DNA from: CAZWCX01 sp964632945
GTDB lineage: Bacteria > Planctomycetota > MHYJ01 > WSZJ01 > CAZWCX01
Length of the DNA: 64,000 nt
Reading direction: 5' to 3'
Assembly: GCA_964632945.1 (NCBI GenBank)
Contig: CAZWCX010000021.1
Span: 7,566-71,565 of the forward strand
Within the stretch, counting starts at the first letter, position 1. Every line of letters begins with the position of its first letter. The notes under the pieces were generated by a model that saw nothing but the letters and a program-made list of their open reading frames with translations, ran no database searches and had not been told where the DNA came from. Below, piece after piece: positions 43,614-52,934 of this stretch. A program made the position numbers and the translations under genes.

Positions 43614-43743
43614 CGGGAGCGCGCGGGGGCGGGCGACGCACGGGGGCGCTCGATGCGCGGCGCGAGCGTCGCATCGCCGGGCCCGCGCGTGCGGACGGCA
43701 CGGGTCTCCGTTCCTCCGGGTGCCGGGTTTGATTCCTGGGCGG

Positions 43744-44337
43744 TTACCGACTCCGGATCCTCCGCTCCACCCACCACGCGGGAAGGATCGTGATGGAGCA
43801 GGCGGCGGTCACGAGGACGGGGTGGGGGTGCCAGTCGAAGGTCCGGCAGAGTTGCAGGACCCCGACCATGGCCGCAAACAGACCCGGCAGGGCCGCCCAG
43901 CCCGCGGCCAGGAGGAGGAATCGCGCGAGGGTGCGCGACTCCTGCATCCGGCGAATGGCGGACCAGCCGTACAGCGATCCGAACGCGACCACGATCGCGG
44001 CAAAGCCGCTCCGAAGGACGAGCTCGATCGCCCAGCCGGGCTCATCCGACCCGCGGACCGGCAGCACCACGGCCATCGAAAGCGACAGCACACCCACCGC
44101 GGCGAGCAGTTCCGCCAGGCGGGGCTGGGCATCCTTCGCCGCCAGGATCATGGCGCGGGCGCCCACCGCGAGGATCATGAACGCAAACGCCCCCAGACTC
44201 ACGAGCATCATCGCCGGGATGAACGAGGTGCCGAGCCACTTTGCGAGGAGCAGATGGACCGGCAGGGAGATCAGAAACACCCCGAGCGCGGCCTTGCCGG
44301 TCCAGCCCAGCACGCTCGCAAGCGGATCTACACTCAT
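43744..44337 (-). CDS. Hypothetical integral membrane protein
   Basis: 197 residues with about five to six membrane helices and short loops; the first helix is at about 14-33 (AALGVFLISLPVHLLLAKWLG) and the last near the C-terminus, which ends in an Arg-rich tail (VERRIRSR). No known domain. It is convergent with the M23 gene and divergent from the ligase operon. Confidence 0.7.
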   Translation of the reverse strand: MSVDPLASVLGWTGKAALGVFLISLPVHLLLAKWLGTSFIPAMMLVSLGAFAFMILAVGARAMILAAKDAQPRLAELLAAVGVLSLSMAVVLPVRGSDEPGWAIELVLRSGFAAIVVAFGSLYGWSAIRRMQESRTLARFLLLAAGWAALPGLFAAMVGVLQLCRTFDWHPHPVLVTAACSITILPAWWVERRIRSR

Positions 44338-44667
44338 CCGTCATGCCCTCCCGAGCGTCTTTCCCGATCCTGGATGTGGTGCGCGAGCATGGCGACCAGA
44401 ACGAGCGACTGTACTGCGGACGCTCCCGCCGCGCAAGCGTCTCCGCTCGCGGATTCGCGCCCGGCGGGCCCTCGCCGGACCTGCGCCGCTTCTCCGGCGG
44501 CGTCCCGGGAATCCGAGGGCGGGACGTCGCGATCCCGGCCCGAGCCGGGCTCCCGCGTCTTTGCCGGGCGCTCGAGTCTCCCCCCGATCCTTGATCCCCC
44601 GCGGCCCGACAGGTACGCTCACCCTGACCCGCGTCGATCCGCGTTCGCGAACGGAGGACTCCCGCCG
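44338..44667. other. Gene-free divergent intergenic region
   Basis: 330 bp between the membrane-protein gene and the glutamine-synthetase-like gene. It ends with GGAGGACTCC before the ATG at 44668. No clear promoter motif is seen. Confidence 0.4.
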
Positions 44668-46047
44668 ATGGCCGCACCCGAAGGCATGCTCTCGCTCGAC
44701 GACCTGCGCCGATCCGTCGCCGTGGGCGAGATCGAGACCGTTCTGGTGATGTTCACCGACCTCTATGGGCGCTTCATGGGCAAGCGTTGCGATCCGCACT
44801 TCTTCCTCGACACGGTCGCGCCGCACGGTACGCATGCCTGCGACTATCTGCTCACGGTGGACATGGAGATGGAGCCGGTCCCGGGCTACGCCTTCGCCAA
44901 CTGGGAGTCCGGCTACGGGGACTTCCACCTGGTTCCCGATCTGGCCACCCTGCGGCGCGCGAGCTGGTTGGAGAAGTCGGCGCTGGTGATCTGCGACGTC
45001 CACGACCGCAGCGGTCACGGCCTGGTCCCGGTCGCGCCGCGCACGATCCTGCGCGCGCAGGTGGAGCGCGCCGCGCGGCTCGGGTTCGACGTCTTTGCCG
45101 CGTCGGAACTCGAGTACTACGTCTTCGACGCCTCGTACCGCGCCGCGGCGGAACAGGGATACCGGGACGTGCCGCAGGCGGGATGGTATCTCGAGGACTA
45201 TCACATGCTGCACGGCAGCCGGCACGAGAAGCTCAACGCCCCGGTCCGGCGCCATCTGAGCCGGTCCGGAATCCCGGTGGAGAACTCGAAAGGGGAATGG
45301 GGGCTCGGGCAGCACGAGATCAACGTCCGCTACGCCGGGATCCTCGCCATGGCCGACCGCCACGTGCTTTTCAAGCAGTGCCTCAAGGAGGTCGCCGACC
45401 AGGTGGGGATGAGCGTCACCTTCATGGCCAAATTCTCCGAGCGTCAGGCGGGGTCGAGCTGCCACGTCCACCTGTCGCTCGCCAAGGAGGGAAAAAACGC
45501 CTTCGCCGGCGACGATGCGCTCGGACCGATCCGGTGCACCGGGGCGTTCCGCGGATTCCTCGCGGGCTGGATCGCCCACGTCCCCGACGTGATGGTCTTC
45601 TATGCACCCACGGTCAACTCGTACAAGCGCTATCGGGCGGGCTCCTGGGCGCCCACCCGGCTGGCCTGGTGCCACGACAATCGGACCGCCGGCTTCCGGG
45701 TCGTCGGGGCAGGCGCGAGCCTGCGGATCGAATGCCGCATCCCCGGCGCGGACTGCAATCCCTACCTCACGTACGCGGCCGCCCTGGCCTCGGGGCTCGA
45801 CGGAATCGAGAAGAATCTCGAACCGCCCCCTCTGTTCGAGGGGGACGCCTATCAATCGGACGGGCATGCGCTGCTCCCCGTCGGACTTGCCGAGGCCACG
45901 GCGCGGTTCGAGCAGGGCGGCTTCGCCCGGGCGGTCTTCGGCGAAGCGGTGGTGAAGCACTACGCGCATTTCTTCCGCACCGAGCAGGCGGCGTACGACA
46001 ACGTGGTATCGGACTGGGAGCGCCGGCGGTACTTCGAGCGGATCTGA
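44668..46047 (+). CDS. Glutamine-synthetase-family gamma-glutamyl ligase
   Basis: 459 residues from the ATG at 44668 (GGAGGAC upstream). The chain has the GS catalytic barrel motifs: ASELEYYVF (metal/substrate Glu), GEWGLGQHEIN, GSSCHVHLSL, NSYKRYRAGSWAPT, and RIECRIPGADCNPYL. The style is that of the gamma-glutamylputrescine / gamma-glutamylamide synthetases (PuuA, GlnA3-like) rather than ammonia-assimilating GlnA. It heads an operon with an SDR oxidoreductase (146 bp on) and an aldehyde dehydrogenase (13 bp further), so a role in gamma-glutamylation of an amine followed by oxidation is likely; the amine is unknown. Confidence 0.85.
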   Translation: MAAPEGMLSLDDLRRSVAVGEIETVLVMFTDLYGRFMGKRCDPHFFLDTVAPHGTHACDYLLTVDMEMEPVPGYAFANWESGYGDFHLVPDLATLRRASWLEKSALVICDVHDRSGHGLVPVAPRTILRAQVERAARLGFDVFAASELEYYVFDASYRAAAEQGYRDVPQAGWYLEDYHMLHGSRHEKLNAPVRRHLSRSGIPVENSKGEWGLGQHEINVRYAGILAMADRHVLFKQCLKEVADQVGMSVTFMAKFSERQAGSSCHVHLSLAKEGKNAFAGDDALGPIRCTGAFRGFLAGWIAHVPDVMVFYAPTVNSYKRYRAGSWAPTRLAWCHDNRTAGFRVVGAGASLRIECRIPGADCNPYLTYAAALASGLDGIEKNLEPPPLFEGDAYQSDGHALLPVGLAEATARFEQGGFARAVFGEAVVKHYAHFFRTEQAAYDNVVSDWERRRYFERI

Positions 46048-46193
46048 ACTCCGACGGCGCGCGGCGCGCGCGCGGCGGCCGGCGGGCGTTGGGCGCGCCG
46101 CGGGCGGCGCCGCGCGAAGCCGCCTCGCCGAAACCGGGGCCCACGCGCGCGGCCCGTCCCGTGCGCGACCATGCGTGGATCGAGGAGGCTTCG

Positions 46194-46967
46194 ATGCGAC
46201 TGAAGGACCGGGTGGCGTTGATCACGGGCGCGGCGGGCGGGATCGGCGGGGAGGCGGCGCTCCTGTTCGCGGCGGAAGGGGCGAAAGTCCTCGCCGTCGA
46301 CGTCCAGGACGACGCGGGGCGGGAAACGGCGCGGCGGGTCGAGGCGGCGGGCGGGACCTGCCGGTACGTGCATGCCGACGTCTCCCGGGCCGCCGACGCC
46401 GAAGCGATGGTCCGCAGCGCCGAGGAGGAGTTCGGCCGGCTCGACATCCTCTTCAACAATGCCGGCATCATGATCGGCGCCGACGACGACGCGGTGAACA
46501 CCGGCGAGGAGGTCTGGGACCGGACCATGGCGGTCAACGCGAAAGGGGTCTTTCTGGGGTGCAAGTACGGGATTCCGGCGCTGCGGCGGGCGGGCGGGGG
46601 GGCGGTCATCAACACCGCCTCGTTCGTCGCCTTGCTCGGGGCCGCCACCCCGCAGATCGCCTACACCGCCAGCAAGGGGGCGGTGCTCGCCCTCACCCGG
46701 GAACTCGCCGTCATCCACGCGCGCGAGAAGATCCGCGTCAACGCGCTCTGCCCGGGTCCGCTGCGCACCGAGCTCCTGATGAAGTTCCTCGACACCGAGG
46801 CGAAGAAACAGCGCCGGCTCGTGCACATCCCGATGGGCCGGTTCGGCGAGGCGAAGGAGATGGCCAAGGCGGCGCTCTTCCTGGCCTCGGACGAATCCTC
46901 GTATCTCACGGGGGCGAGTTTCGTCGTCGACGGCGGCATCACGGCCGCCTACGTGACCCCCGAGTAG
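46194..46967 (+). CDS. Short-chain dehydrogenase/reductase
   Basis: 257 residues from the ATG at 46194 (GAGGAGG upstream). Classical SDR: TGAAGGIG cofactor loop, Asp 37-38 region (VDVQ) favouring NAD(H), NNAG, catalytic Ser in NTASF, YTASK, and the C-terminal VDGGIT of 3-oxoacyl reductase-like members. Substrate is unknown. It lies between the gamma-glutamyl ligase and the aldehyde dehydrogenase, in the place where an amine oxidase would be expected. Confidence 0.9.
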   Translation: MRLKDRVALITGAAGGIGGEAALLFAAEGAKVLAVDVQDDAGRETARRVEAAGGTCRYVHADVSRAADAEAMVRSAEEEFGRLDILFNNAGIMIGADDDAVNTGEEVWDRTMAVNAKGVFLGCKYGIPALRRAGGGAVINTASFVALLGAATPQIAYTASKGAVLALTRELAVIHAREKIRVNALCPGPLRTELLMKFLDTEAKKQRRLVHIPMGRFGEAKEMAKAALFLASDESSYLTGASFVVDGGITAAYVTPE

Positions 46968-46980
46968 CCGGAGGTGCCCC

Positions 46981-48342
46981 ATGCCGCTCACCGTGGTCAA
47001 TCCGTTCGATCAAGGGGTCGTCGCGACGCTTGCGTACGACGAGGGGAGCGGGTTGGAGGGGAAGGTGGCGGCGGCGGCCGCGGCGTTCGGGCGCTGGCGG
47101 CGCGTCCCCCTGCCCGAGCGGATCGCCCGCGTGCAGGCCGGACTGGAGCGCTTTCGGGCCGCCGCGGCGTCGATCGCCCGCGACGTGACCCGGCAGATGG
47201 GCAAGCCGATCGCCCAGTCGCGCAACGAGGTGAAGACCGTCTTCGACCGCGCGGAGCACATGGTCGCGATCGCCCCGGAGGCGCTCGCCCCGGAGGTTCT
47301 GCCGGCCAAGCCGGGGTTCCATCGGCGGATCGTTCACGAGCCCCGGGGCGTCGTCCTGAACCTCGCCGCGTGGAACTACCCGCTGATCATCCCGGTGAAC
47401 GTGGTGGTTCCCGCGCTGCTGGCCGGGAACACCGTCCTGCTCAAGCACAGTGCGCAGACCCCGCTGTGTGCCCGGGCCTTCGAGGAGGCGTTCGGCGGCG
47501 ACGGGCTCGTGACCGCGCTCGTGCTGACCCACGAGGCGACCGCCCGCCTGATCGGCGATCCGCGCATCGCGCACGTCGCGTTCACCGGCTCGGTGGCGGG
47601 CGGCCGCGAGGTCTACCGCAGGACCGCGGAGCGATTCATCGACGCCGGTCTCGAGCTCGGCGGCAAGGACCCCGCGTACGTGGCGGCCGACGCCGCGCTC
47701 CCGTTCGCGGTCGAGAACGTGGTCGACGGCGCCTGCTACAACGCGGGACAGTCCTGCTGCGCGGTCGAACGGGTGTACGTGCACCGGTCCGTCCACGATG
47801 AATTCGTCGAACGCGCGCGGGCCCTCCTCGCCGCCTATCGGATGGGAGACCCGGGCGAGGACGGGACCACGCTGGGTCCGCTCGCGCGGCGTGCGGCCCT
47901 GAACACCCTGGAGGGGCAGGTGCGGGACGCCGTGGCCCGCGGCGCGCGCCTGCTGCTCGGCGGCACCCGGGCGTCGGACACGAAGGGGAACTTCTTTCCC
48001 CCCACGCTCCTGACCGGCGTCCCCAACGACGCGGAGATCATGCAGGAGGAGAGCTTCGGGCCGACCCTGCCCGTGCTGGCCGTGGACGGGGACGACGACG
48101 CCCTCGCGCGGATGCAGGAGACCCGCTACGGCCTGACCGCCTCGGTGTGGACCGTGGACCGGGAACGGGCGGAACGATTCGCGCGCGAACTGGACGCGGG
48201 GACCGTGTTCCAGAACCGCTGCGACTACCTGGACCCCGCGTTGCCGTGGACGGGGTTCCGCGACAGCGGCAAGGGGGTCACGCTGTCGAGATACGGCTTC
48301 CTCGAGCTCACGCGCCGGAAGGGGCTGCACTTTCGCGATTGA
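46981..48342 (+). CDS. NAD(P)-dependent aldehyde dehydrogenase
   Basis: 453 residues. Signatures: NLAAWNYP, cofactor-binding Lys in VLLKHSAQTP, FTGSVAGG, catalytic Glu in LELGGKDP, catalytic Cys in GQSCCAVER, and ESFGPTLPV. It starts 13 bp after the SDR stop, so it is in the same operon. It would oxidise the aldehyde released in the pathway, for example a gamma-glutamylaminoaldehyde, but this is not shown. Convergent with tldD. Confidence 0.9.
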   Translation: MPLTVVNPFDQGVVATLAYDEGSGLEGKVAAAAAAFGRWRRVPLPERIARVQAGLERFRAAAASIARDVTRQMGKPIAQSRNEVKTVFDRAEHMVAIAPEALAPEVLPAKPGFHRRIVHEPRGVVLNLAAWNYPLIIPVNVVVPALLAGNTVLLKHSAQTPLCARAFEEAFGGDGLVTALVLTHEATARLIGDPRIAHVAFTGSVAGGREVYRRTAERFIDAGLELGGKDPAYVAADAALPFAVENVVDGACYNAGQSCCAVERVYVHRSVHDEFVERARALLAAYRMGDPGEDGTTLGPLARRAALNTLEGQVRDAVARGARLLLGGTRASDTKGNFFPPTLLTGVPNDAEIMQEESFGPTLPVLAVDGDDDALARMQETRYGLTASVWTVDRERAERFARELDAGTVFQNRCDYLDPALPWTGFRDSGKGVTLSRYGFLELTRRKGLHFRD

Positions 48343-48357
48343 GGCGGGGGCGGACGG

Positions 48358-49809
48358 CTACCGCGCCACGCCGACCTGGACGTTGCGGAACCGCGCCGGC
48401 GCGCAGCCGTGGCCGACCTCCATGAGCTGGCACGGCTGCCCCTTGCCGCAGTTGGGAAAGCCCCACAGCCCCCACTCCGAGGGCCCGCAGACACGGTCCA
48501 GCGCGCCCCAGAACTCCGGCGTCATCCCTCCGTAGGCGGGGAACTTGACCATCCGCCCGCGTCGCCCGTTGCGGATCTCCCACCCGATTTCGGTGCCGAA
48601 CTGGAAGTTGAGTCGCTTGTCGTCGATGCTCCAACTCCGGGTGGTGGCGAGGAGGATGCCGTCCGCAGTGTCGGCGATGAGATCCTCCAGCGTCCCCCGG
48701 TCCGGGAGCAGGCTCACGTTGGTCATGCGGATCAGGGGCAGGGCATGCCAGCCTTCCGCGCGCATGCAGCCGTTGGACGCGGGCAGGCCGATTGCCGCGG
48801 CCGTCTCGCGCGAGGTGAGGAAGCCGCGGAAGATCCCCTCGCGCACGATGTCGGTTCGGGTCGGGGCCACGCCTTCGTCATCGTAGCCGATGGTGCCCGG
48901 CCCCGGGCCGTGTTCCAGGCGTGCATCGACGACCACGTTCATGAGGGGAGAACCGTAACGGAGCGACCCGACCTGGTCGACGGAGAGGAAGCTGCCGCCC
49001 GCGAAGTTGGCCTCGGCGCCGAGCACGCGGTCCAGTTCGATCGGGTGGCCGACGGACTCGTGGACCTGGAGGGCGAGCTGCGACGCCTCCAGGATCAGGT
49101 CGCAGCGCCGCGACGGGCACTCCGGCGCGTCGAGGAGCGCCACCGCCTCTTCGGCGATCCGCGGCGCGTGGGCCGGCAGGTCGAGCTCCTCGACCATTTC
49201 CCAGCCGCGCAGGAGATACTGTCCCCCGAACGAGGCCGGATACGACCGGCGCTGGAGTTCCCCGTCGCGAAAGGCGGTGGCGGAGATCCCCGCGCCGGAG
49301 CGGACGCGATCCTGTCGGATGTCCGACCCGGCGGAGCTGCGGAAGTGCTTCTGCTGTTCGATGAACTCGAGCGCCCCCTCGAACAGGTTGAGCCCGGCGA
49401 CTTCGCGGGCGCGTCGCTCGGATTCCAGCAGGAGGGCGATCTTCTCGCCCAGCGGGACCGTGAAGGGGTTGCAAACGATCGGCGGCGCCCAGGAGGCGAC
49501 CGTGGGTTCGACCGGCGCGAGGACCACGTCCCGCTGCCGGTAGAGGGCGCTCGCCCGGGCGAGCGCCACGGCCCGTTGCGCCGTGGCGATCACGCCGCCG
49601 CGGGAAAGGTCGTCACCGGCGGCAAACCCCCAGGCCCCGTCGGCGAGGACCCGCACTCCCAGCCCGAAGGTCTCCGACTCGCCCAGCGCGGCCACGCGTC
49701 CATTGCGTGTCTGGATCTCCTGGCGGCGTTCGCGCACGGTGCGCGCGTCGGCGTAGGTTGCGCCGGATCCAAGGGCCGTGTCGAGCGCGAGCTCGGCGAC
49801 GTCGTTCAT
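48358..49809 (-). CDS. tldD: TldD family metallopeptidase
   Basis: 483 residues from the ATG at 49809. The catalytic HExxxH motif is present as HESVGH, with the fold features AGSGATYADAR (N-terminus), RTDIVREGIFRGFLTSRETA and MTNVSLLPDRGTLEDLI. TldD is the active subunit of the TldD/TldE peptidase; TldE is encoded at 40136..41473. It converges with the aldehyde dehydrogenase and diverges from the PATAN-like gene, with which it shares the overlapping promoter region. Confidence 0.9.
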   Translation of the reverse strand: MNDVAELALDTALGSGATYADARTVRERRQEIQTRNGRVAALGESETFGLGVRVLADGAWGFAAGDDLSRGGVIATAQRAVALARASALYRQRDVVLAPVEPTVASWAPPIVCNPFTVPLGEKIALLLESERRAREVAGLNLFEGALEFIEQQKHFRSSAGSDIRQDRVRSGAGISATAFRDGELQRRSYPASFGGQYLLRGWEMVEELDLPAHAPRIAEEAVALLDAPECPSRRCDLILEASQLALQVHESVGHPIELDRVLGAEANFAGGSFLSVDQVGSLRYGSPLMNVVVDARLEHGPGPGTIGYDDEGVAPTRTDIVREGIFRGFLTSRETAAAIGLPASNGCMRAEGWHALPLIRMTNVSLLPDRGTLEDLIADTADGILLATTRSWSIDDKRLNFQFGTEIGWEIRNGRRGRMVKFPAYGGMTPEFWGALDRVCGPSEWGLWGFPNCGKGQPCQLMEVGHGCAPARFRNVQVGVAR

Positions 49810-49840
49810 GGCGGCCTCGGGGGCGGCGCGGGCGGAAGGC

Positions 49841-49870
49841 TTGCACGGGCACCGAACGGGGGCGTATCCT
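49841..49870 (+). promoter_or_regulatory. Promoter of the PATAN-like gene
   Basis: TTGCAC (49841..49846), 18-bp spacer, TATCCT (49865..49870); start of transcription about 45 bp before the ATG at 49925. Confidence 0.5.
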
Positions 49871-49894
49871 AACAGCGCCCCATAGGGGGAACAA
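49866..49894 (-). promoter_or_regulatory. Promoter of tldD
   Basis: Minus strand TTGTTC (49894..49889), 17-bp spacer, TAGGAT (49871..49866). Its -10 overlaps the plus-strand -10 almost completely, so the two polymerases could not bind at once. Confidence 0.5.
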
Positions 49895-49924
49895 GCAAAT
49901 CGTCCGGACTTCGGGAGCAGACCC

Positions 49925-51505
49925 ATGGCATTCACCGCGGATCTCGGCCTCGCGGGACTTCACCCGCTTCTCTACACGATCGAACTCAATCGCACGAGCG
50001 CGGTGCTTGCCCTGGAATCGGCCCAGGGCACGGGCACGATCACCTTCGATAAGGGAAGGATCGTCGACGCGCGGTGCGGCGCGGCCGAAGGCGCGGAGGC
50101 CCTCTCGGTCATCCTGGAGTGGACCGACGGCACCCTGCGCCTGGAGGCGTTCGCCGCCCCCGCGACCCGGACCGTGGAGGGACCCAATTCGGCGGTCCTC
50201 GTCGTGGTCCCCACCCTGGCCCGGGAGCCGAACCCGGAGGCGAAGATCGAGGGGGACGGTCAGGAATTCTCGCTGGTCCACCTCCTCGAATTGTTCCACT
50301 TCAGCGGCGCGAAGGTGCGCGTGGCCGTCGAAGGCGGCGAACTCGTGCTGGCGCGGGGGACGCTTGCGGACGCGCGATTCGGGGAACACACGGGGAGCGA
50401 GGCCCTGTTCCGGGTTCTCGAGCGCGGCAGCGTCCCGTTCAGGGCGAAGGCGGAGCCGGCAGCGGTCGAAAGGACCGAGGCGCCGCTGCACGCGGAACTG
50501 GTCGGCGCGCTCGGGAAGGTCTCGGACGCCCGCTTTCTTCTTCGCAGGGGGGCGGACGACGAGATCGCCGTCCTTCGTTCGCTGGTGGAGGACTTGAATG
50601 CCGGCCACATCAGCCGGGAGGTCCGTATCGCGCTGGCGCGCCGGCTCATGCCCGGGCCGTCGGTCACGCCGCCCGAGACCCTGTCGCGATTGTGTCTGGA
50701 CGAGGACGAGACCGTGCGGTCGGCGGCCAAGGAGACGGTCGAGACGCTCGATCTCGAGGTGTTGCTGGTGTTGATGGCGAGTCCCGCGACTCCGATGCCG
50801 CTGCTGCGTCACCTGATCGAGGTCTACCGCTCCGATGCCGAAGTCCTGGCCGCCGCGGCCGGCAATCCGGCGCTGGAGGAGGAATTGGCCGTCCGGCTGG
50901 CGCAGATGGCGGACGTGACCGTCGCGGAAGCCCTGTTGCACTCGAAGTGGGGGAACGCGGTCTCCGTGCGCGAAGCGCTGGGCCGGGACTCCGGTACCAC
51001 CGGGCGCATGGCCCGGTCGCATGAAGCGGCGGAAGCCGCCAAGGCGCCGGTGGCGGCCAATGCGCCCGCGGGGGGGGGGAAGATCGCGAAGCGGCGCCCG
51101 CTCAACACGCTCTCGCTCAAGGAACAGCTCTTCCTCGCCGCCGGCGGCAATCAGCGGCAGCAACTCACGCTCGTGTGCAGCCCCACCCCGGCGGTGGCGT
51201 GCGCGGTCATCACCAGCCCGCGGATGAACGACAACACGGCGATGTCGATCGCGCAGCTCACCACGGCGAACAGCGACGCCCTGCGGGAGCTGGTCGGGCA
51301 GAAGCGATACTCCAACCAGTATCCGATCGCGCGCATGCTCGCCTTCAACCCCAAGTGCCCGGCCGGAGCGGCCCTCGAGGTGTTGTCCCGCCTGAAAGAC
51401 CACGATCTGAAGAGTCTCAGCAAGTCGACGGGGGTGGCGGACACGGTCCGGAGCGCGGCCGCGCGCATGCTGGCCCAGCGCGAGGAGAGGCGCAAGATGA
51501 AGTAG
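49925..51505 (+). CDS. PATAN/DUF4388-like protein with HEAT-like repeats
   Basis: 526 residues. The N-terminal 180 residues contain two PATAN-like units (LNRTSAVLALESAQGTGTITFDKGRIVDARCG; FSLVHLLELFHFSGAKVRVAVEGGELVLARG), a domain found with bacterial two-component and gliding-motility systems. The rest is a helical solenoid (RLCLDEDETVRSAAKETVETL; LRHLIEVY) with an Ala/Lys-rich linker at about 360-395 and a C-terminal region repeating NPKCPAGAALEVLSRLKDHDL. No signal peptide or membrane helix. It is followed 35 bp later by rarA, so co-transcription is likely. Confidence 0.75.
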   Translation: MAFTADLGLAGLHPLLYTIELNRTSAVLALESAQGTGTITFDKGRIVDARCGAAEGAEALSVILEWTDGTLRLEAFAAPATRTVEGPNSAVLVVVPTLAREPNPEAKIEGDGQEFSLVHLLELFHFSGAKVRVAVEGGELVLARGTLADARFGEHTGSEALFRVLERGSVPFRAKAEPAAVERTEAPLHAELVGALGKVSDARFLLRRGADDEIAVLRSLVEDLNAGHISREVRIALARRLMPGPSVTPPETLSRLCLDEDETVRSAAKETVETLDLEVLLVLMASPATPMPLLRHLIEVYRSDAEVLAAAAGNPALEEELAVRLAQMADVTVAEALLHSKWGNAVSVREALGRDSGTTGRMARSHEAAEAAKAPVAANAPAGGGKIAKRRPLNTLSLKEQLFLAAGGNQRQQLTLVCSPTPAVACAVITSPRMNDNTAMSIAQLTTANSDALRELVGQKRYSNQYPIARMLAFNPKCPAGAALEVLSRLKDHDLKSLSKSTGVADTVRSAAARMLAQREERRKMK

Positions 51506-51539
51506 CCGGGGGAGCCGGCGAGGCGGTCGGAGCCCGAGC

Positions 51540-52901
51540 ATGGACCTCTTCGGAACGCCGCGCGCGGAACGGCCGGGCGGGGAGCCGCCGCGGGCGTCGG
51601 CGCCGCTCGCGGAACGCATGCGGCCGGCGACGTTCGACGACGTCCTCGGGCAGGACGAACTGGTGGGCCCCTCCGGGGCGCTGCGCGCGCTCTCCGCGGG
51701 GGGCAAGCTCCCCTCCCTGCTCCTGTGGGGACCGCCGGGCAGCGGCAAGACCACCATCGCGCGACTCCTGGCCGGCGTGTCCGGCCTGCGCTTCGTCGCC
51801 TTCAGCGCGGTCACCTCGGGGGTGAAGGAGGTGCGCGAAGTGGTCGAGGGCGCGCGCGCCCAGCGGGGACTCACCGGCCGCGGCACGCTGCTGTTCGTCG
51901 ACGAGATCCACCGGTTCAACCGCGCCCAGCAGGATGCCTTCCTTCCCCACGTGGAGGACGGCACGATCGTCCTGGTGGGCGCGACCACGGAAAACCCCTC
52001 CTTCGAGGTCAACGCGGCGCTGCTTTCGCGCTGTCGCGTCTTCGTGCTGCGTCCGCTCGAGGAGGCCGCGATCGAGCGCGTGCTGGCGCGCGCCGTCGCC
52101 GATCGCGACCGGGGGCTCGGGAGCGCGCCGCCGAGGGTCGAGCCCGGAGCGCTGGCCCGCATCGCGCAACTGTCGGGAGGGGACGCGCGCGTCGCCCTCA
52201 CCCTGCTCGAGGTCGCCTGCGACCTGGGCGCCCAGGTCGAGCCGAACGCGCCCGCCCTGACGGTCGAAGGAGTGGTGCGGGCCGCGCAGCGTCGCGTGCT
52301 CCGATACGACTCCAGCGGCGAGGAACATTTCAACTGCATCTCCGCGTTTCACAAGAGTCTGCGCGGGAGCGATGCGGACGCGGCCCTGTACTGGATGGCC
52401 CGCATGTTCGAGGCGGGAGAGGACCGGCTCTGGGTCGCGCGGCGGCTGGTCCGGTTCGCCTCCGAGGATGTCGGGCTGGCCGATCCGCAGGCGGTCGCGA
52501 TCGCCGTGGCGGCGAAGGAGGCGTTCGAGTTCCTGGGTACGCCCGAGGGGGAGCTCGCGCTCGCGCAGGCGGCCGTCTATCTGGCCACGGCGCCCAAGAG
52601 CAACCGGGTCACGCTGGGGTGGGGACGCGCCCTCGAGGAGGTGCGGCGGACCGGTCACCTGCCGGTGCCGCTCCACCTCCGCAACCCGGTCACCGATTTG
52701 ATGCGGGAACTCGGGTACGGAAAGGACTACAAGTACGCGCACGACTTTCCCGACGCGATCGTCGCGCAAAGCCACCGGCCGGAAGGGGTCACCGGCGTCT
52801 ACTACGACCCGGGGCCGTTCGGATTCGAGAAAGAGGTGCGCAAGCGCCTCGACTGGTGGCGGGAGCGCCTGCGCCGGCGCGGGGAAGGGACCGAATCGTA
52901 G
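51540..52901 (+). CDS. rarA: RarA/MgsA replication-associated AAA+ ATPase
   Basis: 453 residues. AAA+ motifs: Walker A GPPGSGKTT, Walker B LLFVDEIHRF, sensor 1 GATTENPSFEVNAALLSRC, arginine-finger region; the C-terminal tetramerisation and SSB-binding part (HFNCISAFHKSLRGSDADAA, GYGKDYKYAHDFPD) is complete. RarA (MgsA) acts at stalled replication forks. It follows the PATAN-like gene. Confidence 0.95.
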   Translation: MDLFGTPRAERPGGEPPRASAPLAERMRPATFDDVLGQDELVGPSGALRALSAGGKLPSLLLWGPPGSGKTTIARLLAGVSGLRFVAFSAVTSGVKEVREVVEGARAQRGLTGRGTLLFVDEIHRFNRAQQDAFLPHVEDGTIVLVGATTENPSFEVNAALLSRCRVFVLRPLEEAAIERVLARAVADRDRGLGSAPPRVEPGALARIAQLSGGDARVALTLLEVACDLGAQVEPNAPALTVEGVVRAAQRRVLRYDSSGEEHFNCISAFHKSLRGSDADAALYWMARMFEAGEDRLWVARRLVRFASEDVGLADPQAVAIAVAAKEAFEFLGTPEGELALAQAAVYLATAPKSNRVTLGWGRALEEVRRTGHLPVPLHLRNPVTDLMRELGYGKDYKYAHDFPDAIVAQSHRPEGVTGVYYDPGPFGFEKEVRKRLDWWRERLRRRGEGTES

Positions 52902-52934
52902 CCGGCCGGGTCGGGGTCGGGCGGACGGCGGGCG

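Noticed and set aside
43620..44660. Plus-strand open frame running into the glutamine-synthetase-like gene
   Set aside because: The upstream part is low-complexity shadow of the minus-strand membrane protein; the true start at 44668 has GGAGGAC and the family N-terminus.
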